Origin: Cercis canadensis
Taxonomy: Eukaryota; Streptophyta; Magnoliopsida; Fabales; Fabaceae
Direction: 5' to 3'
NCBI GenBank assembly: GCA_003255065.1
Contig: QAOA01003520.1
Location: 112,905 to 176,904 of the forward strand
Length of the DNA stretch: 64,000 bases
The translations under genes and the position numbers were made by a program. The first letter of the stretch is position 1. Each line of letters starts with the position of its first letter. Shown here in pieces: positions 36,690-49,000 of the stretch. The notes below the pieces were generated by a model, which saw nothing but the letters and a program-made list of their open reading frames with translations, was not told the DNA's origin and did no database searches.

Positions 36690-37120
36690 TGTTAAATTCG
36701 GATTACTTTATGTCATTTACTTTATCATATTTACTTTTTGTCATTTACCTTTTGTCATATACTTTCTGTCGTTTAATTTCTGTCATTTACTTTATGTCAT
36801 TTACTTTCTGTCATTTAATTTCTGTCGATTAATTTTTGTCATTTACTTTTTGTCATTTAATTTTTGTCAATTACTTTCTGTCGTTTATTTTCTGTCATTT
36901 AATTTCTATCGATTACATTCTATCATTTACTTTATGTCATTTACTTTTTGTCATTTAATTTTTGTTAATTACTTTCTGTCATTTACTTTCTGTTAATTAC
37001 TTTATGTCTTTTACTTTCTGCTGATTACTTTCTGTTAATTACTTTATGTCGTTTACTTTTTGCTAATTACTTTCTGTTAATTACTTTTTGCTAATTACTT
37101 TCTGTCGATTACCTTCTGTT
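36690..37120 (+). repeat. Minisatellite TTTACTTTCTGTCA-type in leader of B
   Basis: About 430 bases of imperfect 14-base units (core ACTTTCTGTC) lie between the primer site and the gag start. The 37 bases at about 36,660-36,697 leading into the array match the bases leading into the A1 LTR array at about 8,210-8,250. Confidence 0.85.
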
Positions 37121-40100
37121 TTAGCCATTTTTTGTCCCTATTTATGTGTTTCTGTGTTGTGTTCCTGTTTTAGTGTGTTTTGGCATTCTACCAACCTTGT
37201 GTGCATGATGTATGACTCGGTCTTCTCGCAATGATTTATGTGATATTGATTGTGAGATTGATAAAACATTTCATAGCCGGCATAGACAAGCTAGGAGAAG
37301 AGTAGTTGTTTATCCTATTCTTAATCCTGTTGTTGTTAATCTTGTTGTTCATAATTCTATTGACAACATGGCTGACCATAACATAGATGATAATGTGGAT
37401 CCTATTGTTAATGATGCTGCCAATAGGGCTGGACATAATGATATGCATGTTAGACCTAGGACTCTTAAGGAGCTTGCTGCCCCAGATGTGACATACCAAC
37501 CTTTAGGCATCCAATACCCTGAGTTAGATGCTTCTTTTGAAGTCAAGTCCGGATTGATACACTTGTTGCCTAGATTTCATGGTCTTACAGGTGAGGATCC
37601 CTATAAGCACTTGAAGGAATTCCATGTGGTTTGTTCAACAATGAAGCCACAAGGAGTTTCTGAGGAGGACATTAAGTTGAGGGCATTTCCTTTTTCCCTT
37701 GCGGATGTTGCAAAGGATTGGCTCTACTATCTCTCACAAGGCTCTGTGACAAATTGGAATGGGATGAAAAGACTCTTTTTGGAGAAGTTTTACCCTGCCT
37801 CTAGGACTGCTGCAATTAGAAATGACATTTGTGGTATAAGGCAGCTTCCAGGAGAGACCTTGCATGAATACTGGGAAAGGTTCAATAGGTTGTGCTCAAG
37901 TTGTCCCCACCATCAGATTAGTGACCAACTCTTAATTCAATATTTTTATGAGGGTCTAATGCCTATGGAGAGGAGCAATATTGATTCTGCTAGTGGAGGA
38001 GCATTGGTGGATAAGACACCTGCTGCAGCTAGGGATTTGATCTCTAATATTGTTGCCAATTCCCAACAGTTTGGCACTAGGATGCATTCTGCCAATAGAG
38101 GGGTCAATGAGGTTAATGTGCACCCTGCTGACCAACAGAGGATGGAACATAGGCTTGATGAGTTAACCTCATTGGTGAGACAATTAGCCATGGGAAAACA
38201 TCAACAATCAGCCATGCCACCAGTGCAGCCAGTGCAACCAATCCAAGTTTGTGGCATATGTTCTTGTTCTTCCCATTGCACTGATGCTTGTCCTACCCTT
38301 CAAGAGGATATCTCTGCCTTCCCTAACCAAACAGCAGCTGCAGCCAATATTTTTCCCAACAAGCCTCAGTATTCCCAATCTCAGTATTACCAGCCTCACC
38401 AACCAAGACATGACCCTTTCTCTACCACATATAACCCTAGTTGGAGAGACCATCCAAACCTGAGATATGGCAATAACATTCAACCACAATAGCAACCTAA
38501 TCCTCAGCCTTACCAGTCATACCAAAATAGACCACTAGGCTTTCAAAACAGACAACCTTTCCATCCTGCCAACCAGCAAGCTTCCACTTCTAACCAATCT
38601 ACACCTAACCTAGAAGAGCTTATGAAACAATTAGCAGCCCATAACCTCCAATTCCAGCAGAGCACTGAAGCTACCATTCAGAATTTGGAGACTCAAATTG
38701 GCCAATTGGCTTCATCCATTAGTCAACTACAAGCTCAAGGTTCTGGTAACCTTCCCTCTCAAACAGTTCCTAATCCAATTGGGAAGAATGTTAATGCAAT
38801 CACCCTTAGGAGTGGTAAGGAAATTCCTGACCCTACCCCTGCACCTGCAGCCAACCATTCCAGCAGTGGTCAGAGCAAGCCAAATGTGCAAGATAAGCCT
38901 GTTGTTGACCCTAGCAGTTCTAACTCTAGCACTCCAGAGATGCCACAGCAGCATAAGAACACTTATTCTGTTCCTCTGCCTTTCCCACAAAGAGCCCTTC
39001 AATCCAAAAAGTTGGATGAGGCAGATAAAGAAAGGGAACTTCTGGAGACATTTAGGAGAGTTGAGATTAACATTCCACTGTTAGAGGCAATCAAGCAGAT
39101 TCCAAAGTATGCAAGCTTCCTGAAGGAGTTGTGCACTCACAAGAGGAAGTTAAAGGGCAATGAACGAGTCAGTATGGGCCAGAATGTTTCTGCCCTCATT
39201 CAACCTATGCCTAAGAAGTGCCAAGATCCTGGAACTTTTACCATACCTTGTGTCATTGGAAACTGTAAGTTTGAGGATGCTATGTTGGACCTTGGAGCTT
39301 CTATCAATGTCATGCCCAAATCAGTTTTTCATTCACTTGGATTGGGACCCTTGCAGCCAACAGGAGTGGTGATCCAACTAGCAAACAGAGGCAATGCATA
39401 CCGTGCAGGCTTGATTGAGGATGTACTAGTTCAGGTTAATGAGTTATTTTTCCCTGCTGACTTCTACATCCTAGACATGGAGGGTGAATCAACGAACAAC
39501 AAGAATCCAATCATTCTTGGGAGACCTTTCCTCAAGACTGCTAGAACCAAGATAGATGTCCATTCTGGAACTCTTTCAATTGAGTTTGGTGATAGTATAG
39601 TGCAGTTTAATATCCTTGATGCCATGAGATATCCCATGGAAGACCATTCTGTTTACTGCATTGATATCATTGATGAGTTAGTTGATGAGGTTGATGATAG
39701 TCTTCCTTTTGAACCCTCTGAGTTGCTGATCTTGGATGATTCAATTTGTTGTGACTATGATAGTGATTCTGTTTGCCATGTTTTCTTAGGGATTACTGAA
39801 TTTTTAAAGAGCAATGATTCTATCACAGAGGCTATTGAAGTAGTTGATGATCCTGCAGTGGTAGTTGATGCCAAGTGTGAGGGGGAGATTTATGCACTAG
39901 AGGCTGCAGCCAAGACCTTACTTCCTTCCATAGAGCAGCCACCCAAACTGGAGCTTAAACCCCTCCCTGAGCATTTGACTTATGCATTTTTGGAGGAGAA
40001 TGAGCAGTTGCCAGTTATTATTGCCAAGAACCTTCAACCTGAGCAAGAGGCAAGGTTGTTGCACATTCTGAGAGTAAACAAGAAGGCAATTGGGTGGACA

Positions 40101-41464
40101 CTGGCAGATACCTGGCATCAGTCCTTCTACCTGCATGCACAGAATTCTACTTGAGGAAGATGCTAAGGCAGTGAGGCAGCCACAAAGGAGACTCAATCCA
40201 CTGATTCTGGATGTGGTCAAGAAGGAGATAACCAAGCTTCTTCAAGCTGGAATTATTTACCCAATCTCAGATAGCAAGTGGGTGAGCCCAGTGCAAGTTG
40301 TTCCAAAGAAGTCAGGAGTGACAGTGGTGAAGAACCAGCATGATGAGCTCATGCCCACTCGAGTTCAGAATAACTGGAGGGTCTGTATTGATTACAGACG
40401 GCTTAATCAGGCTACCCACAAGGATCATTACCCACTTCAATTTATTAATCAGATGTTGGAGCGGCTGGCAGGAAAGTCTCACTATTGCTTTCTAGATGGA
40501 TTTACTGGTTATTTCCAGATTTATATTGCACCGGAGGATCAGGAAAAGACCACCTTTACCTGCCCCTTCGGCACCTTTGCATACCGGCGGGTGCCATTTG
40601 GTCTTTGCAATGCCTTAAGTACCTTCCAACGTTGCATGATTAGTATATTTTCTGATTTTATAGAGCATTGTATGGAGGTATTCATGGATGATTTTACTGT
40701 ATATGGCTCTTCCTTTGATGACTGCCTATATAGCTTGTCTAGAGTTTTGCATAGGTGTATAGAGACTAATCTCGTTCTGAATTTTGAAAAGTGTCATTTT
40801 ATGGTAGAACAAGGTATAGTCCTAGGACATGTAGTCTCTAGCAAAGGCTTAGAGGTAGATCCTGCTAAGGTTGATGTTATTTCTTCTTTGCCTTACTCCG
40901 CATGCGTGCGGGAAGTTCGTTCATTTCTTGGTCATGCAAGATTCTACTGGCGCTTCATTCGTGATTTCAGCAAGATTGCCGTCCTGATGTCCAACCTGCT
41001 GCAAAAGGATGTGAATTTCATTTTCAGTCAACCTTGCACGGATGCATTTGATCACCTCAAGAAGGCTCTCACTTCTACTCCCATCATCCGACCTCCCGAC
41101 TGGACGCTACCATTAGAATTGATGTGTGATGCATCCAACTACGCAGTGGGAGCAGTTCTTGTCCAGAGGGTTTGTAAGGCCTATCATGTGATTTACTATG
41201 CCTCGAGGACACTTGATTTTGCCCAAGCGAACTACACCACAACCGAGAAAGAGCTTTTAGCAATTATCTTTGCTTTAGATAAATTTAGATCTTACTTGCT
41301 TTGTTCTCATGTGGTGATTTTTTCTGACCATGCAGCACTCAAGTTCCTTCTGAAGAAACCAGATGCCAAACCCAGATTGATCAGATGGATGCTCCTTCTC
41401 CAAGAGTTCAACCTTGAGATTAAAGATAGGAGTAGAGCAGAGAATGGGGTTGCTGACCACCTGA

Positions 41465-41469
41465 GCCAG
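41465..41469 (+). repeat. Target site duplication GCCAG, left (solo LTR)
   Basis: GCCAG at 41,465-41,469 and again at 42,901-42,905. Deleting the LTR and one copy restores the pol frame (HLSQIERD). Confidence 0.95.
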
Positions 41470-42900
41470 TGATGAACACACTTTTTATACAATAGTTATT
41501 CCTCATAATTAGTCTTTTAAACCTCTTTTGGGCTGAATTGCATAGACTTAGACCTCATTTCATGACTTAGGATCCATTTATGCTTAATTGCAATTTCCAG
41601 CAATACTGGGCATTATATGCTGTCTCTGTGTTTCAGGCATATCTTGAGTTCTGGATGTCCAAAAATTCCACGTCATACCTTGTTGGAAAGCTGAGAGAAT
41701 TTTCTACAACTTTCTTTCAGGGCTCCAAAGCTAATTCGGACGTTCAGAAGGTCATATGCAGCCTGGAAGCCAGAGAAGACATGCTGTCGCAGGATCCTGA
41801 CCTACATGCAGTATTTGGGTCATAACTTGAGTTGTAGATGTCATATGGACCTGAAACTGGTACCATTGGAAAGCTAACAGACAGAGCTTCAATTGATATG
41901 AAGACCGGTTCACCATATTTTATGTGGAAGATGGTCTTATTTGCTGTGCAAGTTAGCTGACGGTTCCAGACACCTTCTGCCACTTAAATGGGCCTAACTT
42001 CCTCATGACAAGTCCAAATGGGCCCAAACCAAAGCCCAATTGAAGCTAAGGCCCATGGGAACAAGTGTGCCCTAAGGGCAATTTAGGTGTGCATGTAAAA
42101 TTGGAGGTCTATATCAGAAGAAGGAGGCAGCCGAAATTCATAACCACCTCATTAGATATTTTAGACAGATTTTTGAGCTTTCCTTAGTTCTTAAGTTTTC
42201 TTTTAGATATTTTGTAAGAACTTCAGCTCCTCTTGTTCATGGAGGGCTAATCCAACATATCAATCCAGGTTTTGCTATTCTGATTATTGGTTTTGAGATT
42301 ATGAGTTGTTGTTCTTCCTTTTAGTTGTTAATCAAAGTTCTTTCAATCCTTTGAAATATTCTGTTTGAATTGCTTAATTCGAATTTGGATCTTCATGTGT
42401 GATTGCTTAATTGCATGTGATAAAAGAGGATTGTATGGTTGATTAATGTTTCTGAGCTTTTGGATGGATTAATCACCTTGGCTGGATCATGGACTTAGGT
42501 AAAACTAGACTTGAATGTTTGCTTAATTCATTTAGTCTTAGTTGAATCCGAATTCTGGTTGCTTAACCAGTGGAAATCCATAGAACATTGAGAGGCGTCT
42601 TGATATGTTTTAAAGGCCAAGAACATGGTTAATAATTGAATGGATCATTAGAAATCAAGGATGAACTTAAATCAGAATTAGTAAAGACTTGGATTGGTTG
42701 CTTTCTCTTAAAATTCTACCACTGATAATTAAATTTCGTTAATCACATAAACCAACAAACCCCCCCCTATTTACATGCTTCTTAATATGATTCACTAAGT
42801 AGAACAATCCTTAGGTTCGACTTAGGGCTGCCCTATGCTGCAAAAAGCTAGGTAACCGACCTTAAACTTAATTAATTTGAGGAGCCTCGGTAGCTCATCA
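41470..42900 (+). mobile_element. Solo LTR, family A
   Basis: 1,431 bp, TGATGAACACACTTTTTATA to TAGCTCATCA, bounded by a perfect 5-bp target duplication and with no internal region. This is the product of LTR-LTR recombination of a full-length family A element once inserted in the B pol gene. Confidence 0.96.
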
Positions 42901-43035
42901 GCCAGATCGAGAGAGATTCTGATAAGCAGTTTCCTATTCAGGATTCATTCCCTGACGAGCAGCTTTTAGGGCTGCATGGTGAGTTCCCTGGTTTGCTGAT
43001 ATTGTTAATTATCTGGTTGCTCATGCTTTGCCTGC

Positions 43036-43040
43036 AGACC
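43036..43040 (+). repeat. Target site duplication of A2, left (AGACC)
   Basis: AGACC left and ACACC right (53,690-53,694), one substitution apart. Joining the host at this point gives the expected pol reading ALPADLTRAQ. Confidence 0.85.
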
Positions 43041-44467
43041 TGATGAGTTGCCGAGGCTCCTCAAATTAATTAAAGTTAAGGTCGGTTACCTAAGCTATTT
43101 GCAGCATAGGGCAGCCCTAAGTCGAACCTAAGGATTGTTCTATTTAGTGAATCATATTAAGAAGCATGTAAACAGGGGGGTTTTGTTTGGTTTAAGTGCT
43201 TGACAAAAATTAATTGTAAGTGGTAACCTAAAGGAAAACAACCAATCCAAGCCTTAACTGATTCTGATTTGGATTCATCCTTGATTTCTAATGATCCATT
43301 CAATTATTAACCATGTTCTTGGCCTTTAAAACATATCAAGAAGCCTCTCAATGTTCTATGGATGTCCACTGGTTAAGCAACCAGAATTCGGTTTTAACTT
43401 AGACTAAATGAATTAAGCAAACATTCAAGTCCAGTTTTACCTAAGTCCATGATCCAGCCAAGGTAATTAATCCATCCAAAAGCTTAGAAACATTAATCAA
43501 TCTTTTAAGTTCCTCTTTAATCACAAGCAATTAAGCAATCACACATGAAGATCCAAATTCGAATTTAACAATTCAAACAGAATAGTCCAGAGGAAGCAAG
43601 AAGTAGATTAATCATTGAATGAATAACAACAACACATAATCTCAAAACCAATAATCAGAACAGCCAAAACCTGAATTGACTTGATGAATTAGCCTCCATG
43701 AACAAGAGAAGCCAAGTTCTTACAAAATATATCAAGAGAAAACTTAAAGACTAAGGAAAGAGCAAAAGCTGTCTAAAATATCTAAATGACTTCATATCAA
43801 TTTCGGCTGCCTCCTTGTGCTGATATAGACCTCCAAAATTACATGCACACCAAAATTTTCCTTAGGGCACACTTGTTCCCATGGGCCTTAGCTTTAATTG
43901 GGCTTTGGTTTGGGCCCATTTGGACTTGTCATGAGGAAGTTAGGCCCATTTAAGTGCCAATAGGTGTCTGGAACCATCAGCCAACTTCCACCGCAAATAA
44001 GACCATCTTCAATATAAAATATAGTGAACTGGTCTTCATAACAATTGAATCTCTGTCTGTTAGATTTCCAATGGTACCATTTTCAAGTTCATATGATATA
44101 CACAACTCAAGTTATGGCCCAAACACTGCATGTAGGTCAGGATCCTGCGACAGCATGTCTTCTCTGGCTTCCAGGCTGCATATGACCTTCTGGATGTCCG
44201 AATTAGCTTTTGAGCCCTAAAAGAAAGTTGTAGAAAATTATCTCAGCTTTCTTACAAGGTATGACTCGGAATTTTTAGACATGCAGAACTCAAGATATGC
44301 ACGAAACACAGAGACAGCATAAAATGCTCAGTATTGCTGGAAATTACAATTAGGCACAAATGGATCCAAAGTCATGAAATGAGGTCTAAGTCTTTGCAAT
44401 TCAGCCCAAAAGAGGTTTAAAAGACTAAGTATGAGGGATAACTATTGTATAAAAAGTGTGTTCATCA
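43041..44467 (-). repeat. 3' LTR of A2
   Basis: 1,427 bp, family A. On the minus strand it begins TGATGAACACACTTTTTATA and ends CAACTCATCA. Confidence 0.95.
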
Positions 44468-44482
44468 AATTTCCCCACACTT
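44468..44482 (-). promoter_or_regulatory. Polypurine tract of A2
   Basis: Minus strand AAGTGTGGGGAAATT directly before the 3' LTR. Confidence 0.85.
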
Positions 44483-45881
44483 AGCTTTTGCACGTCTCAG
44501 GCAAACTAGAATTCCAAAACTAAGAAAAGCAAGAACAAGGAAACAAAAACAAATTTAAAAACTAAAGGATCACCTCCCAATGATATTTAAGATATGCAGA
44601 AGTTTATACCACAAGTAAGATGAGCAATTTAAAAATTCAAGGAAGTCACAGCATTCATGAAATAAAGTTTCTTCTCATCCAAAATCAACAAACAAGGTAA
44701 CTTCAATTGGAAAGCATAAATCAAGAATGATAGATCCTCACAAGATATACTCAATCTCTCAAGTGTTTAGAAATTAGGTACTTCACTCAATCAAACTCAT
44801 GAAGAGATGCACTACCATAAGCTTGCTTATCTTCTACTTCTCCACTACTCAAACAAATGCGCACACAAATCAAGAGGACTTTATTTAAGGTTGTAATAAG
44901 GCCAAGGTAAAGGTAAAGGAATGAATCAAGATGGATATCACAAGGTAAAAACTCAAAGAGAATAAAAGAACATTGGAGAGGAACTCAAATGACAAGCATT
45001 AAATTCCAAGTGTGTAAAGCATATTCTCCTTCCTTTGCACATATTCCTTTTCCTTTTCTTTTCCTTTTTCACAATTCTGATTTTTTTTCTTTTTTTTTTT
45101 CTTTCCAGAACCAATTGGCTCTCTTTTTTCTCTTTCTTTCTTTCTTTCACATAATACTTTGCACATTAGAATTGACAACCTCCACACTTGTACTATTAAT
45201 TACCCACAAACATAAGAGCTCCTCCAAGACAATGAACCAATGCTCTCCCATTCCCTAAGGTAAGGTAACAACATGGTATTTTGTACATAGGCATATAATG
45301 AGCTAAGATCAAAGATAGGCAAATAGGCTCAATGGGGGTAATCAAAGGGAAATAATACAAGGTTGGCTATTTGGCAAAGTGGCTAAATCAAGAAAGAATG
45401 CCTCAATCATGTTCATGTATGCAAATGATAATGCAGCCTCAAAAAGAATCAAGCAAGTTCTAAAGTTAACAAATTCCATGAGTGAAATCACACAAGAAGG
45501 AAAAGAATGGCACATTTGCTAAATCCATTAATCAAAAGCTCAAAATCTCACAAGGCATGCATCTATCAAACGTAATCATCAATCCAACATCTAAAACCAA
45601 GCATGTAAAATTAAGGATGGAAAACAAGCTATTCAATCATGCTATGAACCTTGAAATGTAATTACTTTAAACTTACAACTTTACAAATTCTATAACATCA
45701 TTGGAGGGTAATTAAAACAGAAAAATGACAACAAAAACAGAAAAAACAGCAAGAACAACAAACAGAAAAAATTAAAACAGAAAACAACAAATTTACAGAA
45801 ATAGTAAAGTAATCAACTAAACTAATCAACTAACCTAATCAACTAAACAGAAAACAATAAAGCAGCTAAACTATACAGAAA
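44483..45881 (-). other. Non-coding spacer of A2
   Basis: About 1.4 kb, matching the A1 spacer at 5,699-7,002. No env-like reading frame on either strand. T/C-rich runs (minus strand A/G-rich) lie near 45,040-45,150. Confidence 0.75.
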
Positions 45882-45924
45882 TCCCTCCCCCACACTTAAA
45901 TTTTACATTGTCCTCAATGTAAAA
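45882..45924 (-). promoter_or_regulatory. Perfect stem-loop plus internal polypurine tract (A2)
   Basis: Minus strand TTTTACATTG, loop AGGA, CAATGTAAAA is a perfect 10-bp stem. TTT and then AAGTGTGGGGGAGGGAT follow. It lies about 90 bases after the pol stop, as in A1. Confidence 0.65.
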
Positions 45925-46011
45925 ACTTCAAAAAGTAGCAACAGATGACAATTAATAGCAAGCAGTCACATAAGGACAAGTAAAGTAAAAGAGAGAGAAG
46001 AAACATCCTTA

Positions 46012-49000
46012 TCAGGGGAGGTAGATGGCATCGTGCAAGTGGACCTCCTCCACTATGTCCTCCTGAGCGCCCTCATAAAATGGCTTGAGGCGATGCCCGT
46101 TCACCTTGAAAGCCTTGCTGGTGGACTCACTCGCTATCTCCACTGCACCATAAGGAAAAACCTTGGTGACAATAAACGGACCAAGCCACCGAGAACGGAG
46201 CTTGCCAGGCATGAGCTTTAAGCGAGAGTTATACAAGAGGACTTTCTGGCCAGTAGAGAACTCCTTTCTCAGCACCATGTTATCATGAAACTGCTTGGTC
46301 TTTTCCTTGTAAAGGCGGGAGCTCTCATAAGCATCCAAAGGAAGCTCCTCAAGCTCTTGGAGGTGAAGCTTTCTCTAGGACCCGGCTTGGCTCAAATCAA
46401 GGTTGCACTGCTTGACCGCCCAATAGGCTTTCTGCTCAAGCTCCACTGGAAGGTGGCAGGCTTTGCCAAAAACTATCCGGTAGGGAGACATCCTAATAGG
46501 TGTCTTGAAAGCAGTCCGGTATGCCCACAGAGCATCCTCGAGTCGCAAACTCCAGTCTTTCCGACTAGGTTGGACAGTCTTCTCCAAGATACGCTTGATC
46601 TCCCTGTTGGAGACTTCAGCTTGCCCATTGGTCTAAGGGTGGTAAGGGGTGGAAACCTTATGCATGACGCCATATTTCTTCATTAAAGCCGCCATGGTCC
46701 GGTTGCAGAAATGTGAACCCTGATCACTGATGATGGCCCTAGGAATGCCAAATCTGCAGAAAATGTTTGATCTAACAAAATCCACAACAACTTTAGAATC
46801 ATCAGTACGGGTGGCTTTCGCCTCCACCCACTTAGACACATAATCCACAACAAGTAAGATGTAAACAAAACCAAAAGAAACAGGAAAAGGCCCCATAAAG
46901 TCAATACCACAGACATCAAAAATCTCACAGAATAGCAAAGGCTGCTGGGGCATCTCATGCCTATGGGAAATGTTCCCGGTTCTCTGACATTGTTCACAAG
47001 ATTTACAAAATATATGTGCTTCCCTAAATAAAGTGACCCAATACAATCCAGAATCTAAGACCTTCCTAGCTGTACGTTGAGGACCAAAATGTCCACCACA
47101 TGCAAAGGTATGGCAAAAGCTAAGAACAGACTGAAACTCATTATCAGGCACACATCTCCTAATAATTTGATCACTACAAAATTTCCAGAGATAGGGATCA
47201 TCCCACACATAATATTTTGCCTCACTCTTTAACTTGTCTATTTGGGCACGTGTGAGGTGTGAGGGCAAAGCATGGGCAGCTGGATAATTTACAAGATCTG
47301 CATACCATGGAAACTCACCATGTAGCCCTAACAGCTGCTCGTCAGGAAAGGAATCCTGAATGGGCAGTGGATCAGGATCTCGCTCTATGCGGCTGAGGTG
47401 GTCAGCAACCAGGTTCTCTGCTCCACTCTTGTCGCGGATCTCCACATCAAACTCTTGAAGCAGCAGCATCCACCTAATCAGTCGTGGCTTGGCATCCGGT
47501 TTCTTCAAGAGATACCTCAAAGCTGTATGATCTGAGAACACCACAACCTTCGAATCTATCAAATAAGACCTGAACTTATCTAATGCAAAAACAATAGATA
47601 AAAGTTCTTTTTCAGTGGTTGTGTAGTTTGCTTGAGCAGCATCCAGAGTTCTTGAAGCATAGTAAACCATATGAGGAACTTTGGCCACTCGCTGCGCCAA
47701 GACAGCTCCCAAGACATAGTTCGAAGCGTCGCACATCAGCTCGAATGGGAGTGTCCAATCAGGTGGTTGAATAACAGGGGTACTGGTGAGAGCTAGCTTT
47801 AGGCGGTTGAAAGCTTCCTTGCACTTCTGGTCAAACAGAAACTCCACATCTTTCTGCAGAAGGCTAGACAGCGGAATGGCTATCTTGCTGAAGTCTCTGA
47901 TAAAGCGCCGGTAGAAACCTGCATGTCCAAGAAATGATCGCACTTCCCGCACGCATGTGGGGTAAGATAAAGCAGTTATGACATCTATTTTAGCAGGATC
48001 TACCTCAACCCCTTTTCTAGATACTACATGGCCTAAAACTATACCTTGCTCTACCATGAAATGACACTTTTCAAAATTTAAGACAAGGTTAGTCTCAATG
48101 CAGCGATGTAGTACTCTAGCTAAACTACTCAGACAGTCATCAAAAGAAGAACCATAAACAGTAAAATCATCCATAAACACCTCCATGCACTCCTCTAAAA
48201 AATCAGAGAATATACTTACCATGCACCTCTGGAAGGTACCAGGGGCATTGCAAAGGCCGAAAGGCATCCGCCGGTAAGCAAATGTGCCGAAGGGACAGGT
48301 AAAAGTGGTCTTCTCTTGATCCTCCGGTGCTATATGAATCTGGAAGTACCCAGTGTAGCCATCCAGGAAGCAGTAATGCGATTTCCCAGCTAACCGCTCC
48401 AGCATTTGATCGATGAATGGCAGGGGGTAATGATCCTTCCTGGTGGCTTGATTGAGCCTCCTGTAATTGATGCAGACCCGCCAGCTGTTCTGCACTCGGG
48501 TAGGCAGCAACTCATTGTTCTGGTTGGCCACCACTGTAACCCCGGATTTCTTCGAGACGACCTGCACTGGGCTCACCCAAGTGCTGTCAGATATAGGATA
48601 AATGATGCCAGCTTGCAAAAGCTTGGTCACCTCCTTCTTTACCACGTCTAGGATGAGAGGGTTTAATCGCCTCTGGGGTTGCTGCACTGGTTTAGCGCCA
48701 TCTTCAAGTAATATGCGATGCATGCATGTAGATGGACTAATGCCAGGAATATCTGCTAACGTCCAGCCAATGGCTCGCTTTTGCTCTCGCAGAATGCGCA
48801 ACAATCTTTCCTCTTGCTCATGAAGTAAATTGTTAGCCACAATTACTGGAAGCTGCTCTGCAGATGCCAAATACACATACTTTAGATGCTTAGGCAGAGG
48901 CTTCAGCTCTAGCTTGGGTGGCTGCACTGCAGAAGGCAGAAATCTGGGTGGCTGTATGTCAATCTCTGCAGACTGAATCTCCTCTTGAACAGTAGCTACT

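Noticed and set aside
36690-37120. Possible CRISPR-like array
   Set aside because: Units are directly adjacent, 14 bases long and imperfect, with no unique spacers; it is a minisatellite in a plant retrotransposon leader.
41580-41825. Frames inside family A LTRs (also 43,954-44,220 and 53,176-53,442) as small genes
   Set aside because: The same frame recurs only because the LTR recurs. They occur on either strand relative to the element and have no start or stop conservation with pol.
44989-45258. Frames in the A2 and A1 spacers (also 6,235-6,537) as a conserved env-like protein
   Set aside because: They are antisense to the elements, low in complexity and dominated by T/C-rich runs. Matching location reflects shared spacer sequence, not coding.
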